Below the pieces are notes generated by a model. The model was not told where the DNA came from, made no database searches, and saw nothing but the letters and a program-made list of their open reading frames with translations. DNA of 32,031 nt from Burkholderiaceae bacterium (lineage in GTDB: Bacteria > Pseudomonadota > Gammaproteobacteria > Burkholderiales > Burkholderiaceae_B), in assembly GCA_017983955.1 (NCBI GenBank), contig JAGOAJ010000031.1, positions 1 through 32,031 on the forward strand, written 5' to 3'. Positions 27,536 through 32,031 of the stretch are shown one piece after another (the first letter of the stretch is position 1; every line of letters begins with the position of its first letter). Made by a program: the position numbers and the translations under genes.

Positions 27536-28252
27536 TTAGACTGTACGCCTTACCAGGAGTTCTTTGATTTTCCCGATAGCATGTGAAGGGTTCAAGCCCT
27601 TAGGACAGACATCGGTACAGTTCATGATGGTATGGCAACGGAATAACCTGTAAGGATCTTCCAGATTATCCAGACGCTCGGCAGTAGCTTCGTCACGCGA
27701 ATCCACAATAAAACGGTAGGCCTGCAACAAACCAGCAGGGCCGACGAACTTATCAGGGTTCCACCAGAATGAAGGACATGATGTGGAACAACAGGCGCAC
27801 AGTATGCATTCATACAGGCCATCCAGTTGTTCGCGTGCTTCAGGCGACTGAAGACGTTCTTTTTCGGGTGGTGGCTGGTCGTTGATCAGGAAAGGCTTGA
27901 TAGAGTGGTACTGATCGAAGAAATGGGTCATGTCGACGATCAGATCACGCACTACCGGCAGGCCAGGCAAAGGCCTAAGCACTATGGGTTGCTTCAGATC
28001 AAGCAAGTTCGTGGTGCATGCCAGTCCATTCTTGCCATTGATATTCATGGCATCCGAACCGCACACGCCTTCACGGCAAGAACGGCGTATAGCCAGGCTA
28101 TCGTCCACATCGTTTTTCAAACGCAATATGGCGTCCAGCAACATCTTGTCGTGGGGCTGAAGCTCGACCTCGATTTTTTGCATGTAAGGGCGCTCGTCCT
28201 TGTCAGGATCATAGCGGTAAATTTCAAACTTAACGATACGTTTTGTGCTCAT
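27536..28252 (-). CDS. sdhB: Succinate dehydrogenase iron-sulfur subunit
   Basis: SdhB carries electrons from the SdhA flavin to quinone through three Fe-S clusters. The 238-residue product has the 2Fe-2S site [20 protein letters not shown] with Cys59, Cys64 and Cys79. As in E. coli, an Asp replaces one cysteine in CGSD. The two ferredoxin-like sites follow: [19 protein letters not shown], then [19 protein letters not shown]. It lies between sdhA (13 bases) and sdhE (four bases). The protein acts on the cytoplasmic face of the inner membrane. Confidence 0.97.
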   Translation of the reverse strand: MSTKRIVKFEIYRYDPDKDERPYMQKIEVELQPHDKMLLDAILRLKNDVDDSLAIRRSCREGVCGSDAMNINGKNGLACTTNLLDLKQPIVLRPLPGLPVVRDLIVDMTHFFDQYHSIKPFLINDQPPPEKERLQSPEAREQLDGLYECILCACCSTSCPSFWWNPDKFVGPAGLLQAYRFIVDSRDEATAERLDNLEDPYRLFRCHTIMNCTDVCPKGLNPSHAIGKIKELLVRRTV

Positions 28253-28265
28253 TTTGAAGTCCTGA

Positions 28266-30041
28266 TCAGAAAGTGCGCGGCATGGGCGGGAAGCTGTCTA
28301 CGGTGAACGGCTTCATTTGCACTGGTTTGTATTCCAGACGACTGCCCTCGGAGAACCACAAGCTGTGACGCAACCAGTTCTCGTCATCACGTTCTGGATA
28401 GTCATTCAGAGCGTGGGCTCCGCGACTTTCCGTACGTGCTGCTGCCGACTTGGTGGTAGCCCGTGCAACTTCTATCATATTGGCGACTTCCAGCGCCTCG
28501 ATACGCGCTGTGTTAAAGACTTTGGACTTGTCTTTAAAGTAAATATTGTCCACTTGTGGCGCTATGCTTTCTATGGCTTCTACGCCCTTATTGAGCAAGT
28601 CCATAGTACGGAAAACGCCGCAGTGATGCTGCATGGCCATGCGCATGGAATCGGCGACATCTTGAGTTTTCTCGCCGCTGGTACGAGTTTCAAGCTTGTT
28701 GACCCGATCCAACGAATAGTCGATCGCCGACTGTGGGATATCCTGATGAGCATGCTGACGCTCGGGGTGCGACTGGACGATATGGTTGCCTGCAGAGCGA
28801 CCAAAAACAATCAAATCCAGCAGGGAGTTGGTGCCCAGGCGGTTGGCGCCGTGTACTGATGTGGCGGCACATTCACCAATGGCATACAAGCCATTGACGG
28901 TGCTGTTTTCACCATTTTTAGTGGTTACCACCTGACCATAGATGTTGGTGGGTATGCCACCCATTTGGTAGTGAATTGTGGGAACGACGGGTATCGGATC
29001 CTTGATGGGATCAACGTTGGCGAACTTGATGGCAATTTCGCGTATGGAAGGCAGACGTTTTTTAATAACGTCGGCGCCCAGGTGATCCAGCTTCAACACC
29101 ACGTAGCTACCATCGCCACAACCACGGCCTTCTTTAATTTCCTGGTCCATAGAACGTGATACGAAGTCACGCGGCGCCAAGTCTTTCAGCGTAGGCGCGT
29201 AGCGCTCCATGAAGCGTTCGCCATCTTTGTTCAGCAGTATGCCGCCTTCGCCGCGTACACCTTCAGTGATCAACACGCCTGCGCCAGCAACCCCTGTGGG
29301 GTGAAACTGCCAGAATTCCAGATCCTGCAGTGGCAGGCCAGCACGAGCGGCCATGCCCAGCCCGTCGCCGGTATTGATAAAGGCGTTGGTGGATGCTGCC
29401 CAGATACGTCCGGCGCCACCGGTAGCCAGCACGGTTTGCTTGGCTTCCAGAACGAAGATTTCACCTGTTTCCATTTCCAGCGCGGTCACGCCCAAGACGT
29501 CGCCCGCTTCGTTGCGCAGCAAGTCCAGCGCCATCCATTCGACGAAGAACTGGGTACGCGCAGCGACGTTACGCTGGTACAGCGTATGCAACATGGCATG
29601 ACCAGTACGGTCAGCCGCAGCGCAAGCCCGCTGTACGGGCTTCTCGCCGAAGTTAGCTGTGTGGCCGCCAAATGGGCGCTGATAGATAGTGCCGTTGGCA
29701 TTACGGTCAAAAGGCATGCCGTAATGTTCAAGTTCGTATACGGCATTGGGCGCTTCGCGACACATAAATTCGATGGCGTCTTGGTCACCCAACCAGTCTG
29801 ACCCCTTGACGGTGTCGTACATATGCCAGTACCAATCGTCTTCGCTCATGTTGCCCAGCGAGGCGCTAACCCCGCCCTGGGCCGCGACTGTGTGCGAACG
29901 GGTAGGAAACACCTTGGAGAGCACAGCAACCGATAAGCCGGCTTCAGCCAATTGCAAGGAACAACGCATACCGGCCCCGCCGGCTCCGACAACCACCACA
30001 TCAAACTGGCGGCGCGGTATAGAATTTTTGACAGCAGCCAC
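28266..30041 (-). CDS. sdhA: Succinate dehydrogenase flavoprotein subunit
   Basis: SdhA oxidises succinate to fumarate using covalently bound FAD. The 591-residue product has the dinucleotide-binding [20 protein letters not shown] and the FAD-linking histidine at about position 50 in [13 protein letters not shown]. Substrate-site motifs are FGRSAGNH and [17 protein letters not shown], with [20 protein letters not shown] upstream of the capping region. The C-terminal LRYSLWF-type end is present as [20 protein letters not shown]. It is three bases from sdhD. SdhE, needed for its flavinylation, is encoded downstream. Confidence 0.97.
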   Translation of the reverse strand: MAAVKNSIPRRQFDVVVVGAGGAGMRCSLQLAEAGLSVAVLSKVFPTRSHTVAAQGGVSASLGNMSEDDWYWHMYDTVKGSDWLGDQDAIEFMCREAPNAVYELEHYGMPFDRNANGTIYQRPFGGHTANFGEKPVQRACAAADRTGHAMLHTLYQRNVAARTQFFVEWMALDLLRNEAGDVLGVTALEMETGEIFVLEAKQTVLATGGAGRIWAASTNAFINTGDGLGMAARAGLPLQDLEFWQFHPTGVAGAGVLITEGVRGEGGILLNKDGERFMERYAPTLKDLAPRDFVSRSMDQEIKEGRGCGDGSYVVLKLDHLGADVIKKRLPSIREIAIKFANVDPIKDPIPVVPTIHYQMGGIPTNIYGQVVTTKNGENSTVNGLYAIGECAATSVHGANRLGTNSLLDLIVFGRSAGNHIVQSHPERQHAHQDIPQSAIDYSLDRVNKLETRTSGEKTQDVADSMRMAMQHHCGVFRTMDLLNKGVEAIESIAPQVDNIYFKDKSKVFNTARIEALEVANMIEVARATTKSAAARTESRGAHALNDYPERDDENWLRHSLWFSEGSRLEYKPVQMKPFTVDSFPPMPRTF

Positions 30042-30044
30042 GGC

Positions 30045-30428
30045 TTATAAGCTCCAGAGAATTTTTGCGAAATAAATGACAGAACCCAGCAGCCACAAGA
30101 TGGTCAGCACCTGTAGAAACAGTCGCAGACCAGTAGCACGAACGTAGTCCATCCAGATATCGCGTACACCTATCCAGGCATGCCAGGCCAATGACAAGAA
30201 AGCCAAGGTTGCCAGCAACTGCCCCACGGGCAGGGTTAGACAGGTAAAGGTAAATAGATAGCGCCAGCTATCAAAATTCATATCGGCGCTGAACAAGATA
30301 CCGAAGAACAAAACCAGTGTATAAACCGCCATGATCACGGCCGTGACACGCTGAACGATAAAGTCGATGGTGCCGTAATGCGCGCCAACCACCAGACGCT
30401 GAGTACCGAGACGTTCCTTGTTAGCCAT
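30045..30428 (-). CDS. sdhD: Succinate dehydrogenase membrane anchor subunit
   Basis: SdhD is one of two inner-membrane anchors that bind heme b and quinone. The 127-residue product shows three membrane segments at about 24-46, 56-80 and 103-123. The segment AWHAWIGVRDIWMDYV has the likely heme-ligand His83 and the Asp94-Tyr95 pair that corresponds to the quinone-site Tyr in E. coli. Its ATG overlaps the sdhC stop by one base (TAATG), so the two are translationally coupled. Confidence 0.93.
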   Translation of the reverse strand: MANKERLGTQRLVVGAHYGTIDFIVQRVTAVIMAVYTLVLFFGILFSADMNFDSWRYLFTFTCLTLPVGQLLATLAFLSLAWHAWIGVRDIWMDYVRATGLRLFLQVLTILWLLGSVIYFAKILWSL

Positions 30429-30841
30429 TACCAGACCCCATACAGTTTAAGACCGAAAACCAGCGTCAAGGCCAGGCTAATACCGAATACGACACGGGCT
30501 GACCGTTGCGACGCTTCCCTGCTGTTACCTATATGCAGATCCAGGGTCAGATAACGTATGCCCGCACAGAAGTGGTGCATATACCCCCAGATCAGGACCA
30601 GCAGGATCAGCTTCATCAGTGGATGGGCTACCCAGCTCTGGATGGTGGCGTAGCTTTCCGGAGAAGTGACGCTAAGAGCAAAAAGCGGCAATAGAACCAG
30701 CGGCAGGCAAAGGAACAACAATGCCCCGCTGATGCGGTGCATGATAGATGCCTTGGCTGCCGGGGGCAGACGGTAGCTGAGTAGCTGCGGCACGCCTAAG
30801 TTGCGAAACTGCGGACGCGGCTTTGAAGCTGTATCGGACAT
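30428..30841 (-). CDS. sdhC: Succinate dehydrogenase cytochrome b556 subunit
   Basis: SdhC is the larger membrane anchor of complex II. The 137-residue product has the quinone-site motif SIMHRISG (Ser32, Arg36) at the start of the first membrane helix, then two more helices. HHFCAGIRYLTLDLH in the second carries the likely heme ligand His90. GAGG lies five bases before the ATG. It heads sdhC-D-A-B-sdhE-gltA and begins 93 bases after the gntR stop with no terminator between, so some transcription may enter from gntR. I found no strong promoter in that 93-base gap. Confidence 0.94.
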   Translation of the reverse strand: MSDTASKPRPQFRNLGVPQLLSYRLPPAAKASIMHRISGALLFLCLPLVLLPLFALSVTSPESYATIQSWVAHPLMKLILLVLIWGYMHHFCAGIRYLTLDLHIGNSREASQRSARVVFGISLALTLVFGLKLYGVW

Positions 30842-30934
30842 GATGGCCTCGAGGTGATGACAAATAATTATTGTGAAACGCTAGCTATTTTCGCCCATTT
30901 CGCGGATACCCACCAAATTGGCCAAAAAACTGTA

Positions 30935-31708
30935 TTAATTCAAACTGTTTCTGTAATGAAACCGTTCTGTAACGTACAAGCCCCTGCGCACTTCCATGGG
31001 CCTATCGCCGTAGGTATAAGAGACTCGCTCAACCTGCAACAAAGGACTGGCGGGTGGGACCTGCAGCAAGTCCGCCTGTTCAGGCTGGGCCAGAACAGCA
31101 CGAATTTTTTCGTCGGCACGTACCATGCTGACACCGAACTCGGATTCAAACAAACCGTACAAAGGACCGCGATAGCGTGCAATAGAATCGGCGGTCAGAC
31201 CGCGAAACACCGAACCAGGCAACCAGATATCATCCAAAATGGTGGGTGCCTGATCAAAGGACAGCAAGCGCCGCATGTTGATAACCATATCTGCGGTACG
31301 CAGCTCCAGCAAAGCAGCAATGTCAGCGGGTGCGCGCACCCGACGGCATTCCAGCACTTTGCTGCCGGTAACCGGCAGCTTGCCATCGTCGGGCGTCAGT
31401 CGCAAAAACCGGTAACGCACTTTGGCTTCGCTGTGGGTTGCTACAAATGTACCCTTGCCCTGACGTCTGAGCAATAGGTTTTCCGCGGCAAGCTCGTCTA
31501 TGGCCTTGCGCACTGTGCCCTGGCTGACCTGAAAACGGGCAGCCAAATCAAATTCGCTGGGGATGGATTCGCCGGGTTTCCATTCGCCTCTGTCCAGGCT
31601 TTGCAACAACAGCCCTTTGATCTGCTGATACAGCGGACTGAAAGCGGCACTGCCAGCAGAACGGTCCGGGTCATTGCTGACCCGATCAGACGAAACGGTA
31701 TCGGACAT
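30935..31708 (-). CDS. GntR-family regulator, HutC/UTRA type
   Basis: The 257-residue product has a GntR winged helix at about residues 25-92 (LYQQIKGLLLQSLDRGEWKP, ESIPSEFDLAARFQVSQGTV, then the RRQGKGTFVA wing). A UTRA ligand-binding domain follows at about 105-250, with VLECRRVRAPADIA and RGPLYGLFESEFGVSM. HutC-type regulators usually bind a metabolite and repress nearby genes. It lies between the divergent mdh and the downstream sdh operon, so control of TCA genes is the natural inference. The ligand cannot be read from the sequence. The ATG at 31708 has no clear ribosome site. A palindrome at 31786-31797 is a candidate operator. Confidence 0.92.
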   Translation of the reverse strand: MSDTVSSDRVSNDPDRSAGSAAFSPLYQQIKGLLLQSLDRGEWKPGESIPSEFDLAARFQVSQGTVRKAIDELAAENLLLRRQGKGTFVATHSEAKVRYRFLRLTPDDGKLPVTGSKVLECRRVRAPADIAALLELRTADMVINMRRLLSFDQAPTILDDIWLPGSVFRGLTADSIARYRGPLYGLFESEFGVSMVRADEKIRAVLAQPEQADLLQVPPASPLLQVERVSYTYGDRPMEVRRGLYVTERFHYRNSLN

Positions 31709-31785
31709 AGAAACGTGTCAATTAATGATTAAAAGTGAACATAGCATTTTCGCATGGACAGGAGTTTCTGTCTAACACTCTTCTG

Positions 31786-31804
31786 TCTTATATAAGATAT
31801 AAGA
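31786..31804. promoter_or_regulatory. Candidate GntR operator between gntR and mdh
   Basis: TCTTATATAAGA at 31786-31797 is a perfect 12-bp palindrome. It is followed directly by a second TATAAGA half-site, so TATAAGA occurs twice in tandem (31791-31797 and 31798-31804). It ends three bases before the mdh -35 box. A palindrome with central TATA suits a GntR-family dimer. Binding is inferred from position and symmetry only. Confidence 0.5.
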
Positions 31805-31807
31805 TGT

Positions 31808-31836
31808 TTGACGTCTGGAAATTATTCCGATATTCT
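31808..31836 (+). promoter_or_regulatory. mdh promoter
   Basis: TTGACG at 31808-31813 and TATTCT at 31831-31836 are separated by exactly 17 bases. Transcription would begin near 31843, giving a leader of about 100 bases before mdh. The candidate GntR operator lies directly upstream. Confidence 0.65.
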
Positions 31837-31942
31837 TCGCCGCAATACTTACGCGCCTGCGCTGCTACTTAGCGATCAAAAGATTTACACTAGCAACTGT
31901 TTGCACCTCATTTTTGTTTTACCTCTTAGGGGAGATTCATCC

Positions 31943-32031
31943 ATGTCCAAACCCGCCATGCGTGTAGCCGTCACCGGCGCTGCCGGCCAAATCGGCTATG
32001 CCTTGCTATTCCGTATCGCCTCCGGCGAAAT
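31943..32031 (+). CDS. mdh: Malate dehydrogenase, N-terminal fragment
   Basis: Only the first 29 codons are in the window. The product begins [20 protein letters not shown], followed by LLFRIASGE. The GAAGQIGY glycine motif is the NAD-binding site of the malate dehydrogenase type found in Burkholderiales (about 330 residues, related to the cytosolic eukaryotic enzyme). A strong ribosome site GGGGAG lies eight bases upstream of the ATG. It is divergent from gntR. The product would oxidise malate to oxaloacetate, the substrate of the citrate synthase encoded nearby. Confidence 0.92.
   Translation, partial: MSKPAMRVAVTGAAGQIGYALLFRIASGE

Noticed and set aside
31757-31772. GACAG/CTGTC inverted repeat upstream of gntR
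   Set aside because: Only five bases per arm and less symmetric context than the TCTTATATAAGA palindrome; not enough to call an operator.
1-32031. Mobile elements, CRISPR arrays, prophage genes, rRNA, defence systems
   Set aside because: No transposase, integrase, regularly spaced repeat or rRNA signature was seen; nearly all sequence is covered by conserved housekeeping genes in expected order.

Overview
This is a stretch of core chromosome from a betaproteobacterium, most likely order Burkholderiales, family Alcaligenaceae. The reasons are the block scpB-rluB-rimP, the polyhydroxybutyrate genes phaC-phaB-phaR, and the TCA block mdh / gntR / sdhCDAB-sdhE-gltA followed by odhA-odhB-lpdA, an arrangement I associate with Bordetella-like genomes. 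Base composition looks only moderately G+C-rich, and the isoleucine codon ATA is common even in housekeeping genes, so a high-G+C Bordetella is unlikely. I cannot name the genus. I found no insertion sequence, phage gene, CRISPR array, rRNA or toxin-antitoxin pair, and no sign of recent transfer.

Layout. 1-2705 (minus): the start of rimP (cut by the window edge), rluB and scpB. 2734-2895 (plus): a self-contained initiator tRNA unit with its own promoter and terminator, then about 440 bases with no convincing gene. 3339-4517 (plus): a FemAB-like acyltransferase. 4527-7658 (minus): phaC-phaB-phaR. 7754-9499 (minus): rluD-pgeF. 9489-10462 (plus): bamD with promoter and terminator. 10482-12515 (minus): a DinG/YoaA-type helicase, divergent from tex (12668-15061, plus). 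15091-17574 (minus): zapE-trpS. 17598-23212 (minus): odhA-odhB-lpdA, encoding the 2-oxoglutarate dehydrogenase complex, with a terminator. 23521-25815 (plus): maeB. 25942-30841 (minus): sdhC-D-A-B-sdhE-gltA. 30935-31708 (minus): a GntR/HutC-type regulator. 31943-end (plus): the start of mdh.

How the genes work together. The right-hand 14 kb is a central-carbon cluster covering citrate synthase, 2-oxoglutarate dehydrogenase, succinate dehydrogenase with its flavinylation factor, malate dehydrogenase and malic enzyme. A GntR regulator sits between mdh and sdhC, and a palindromic candidate operator lies just upstream of the mdh promoter. The PHB genes provide a carbon and reducing-power sink. 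The left part is RNA and envelope housekeeping: two pseudouridine synthases, tRNA-fMet, rimP, tex, bamD and pgeF.

No clearly undescribed multi-gene system is visible. The observations most worth checking are a YegP/DUF1508-like domain fused to the C-terminus of tryptophanyl-tRNA synthetase, the candidate GntR operator, a possible small ORF and hairpin in the odhA leader, a hairpin abutting the rimP start codon, and the high ATA usage.
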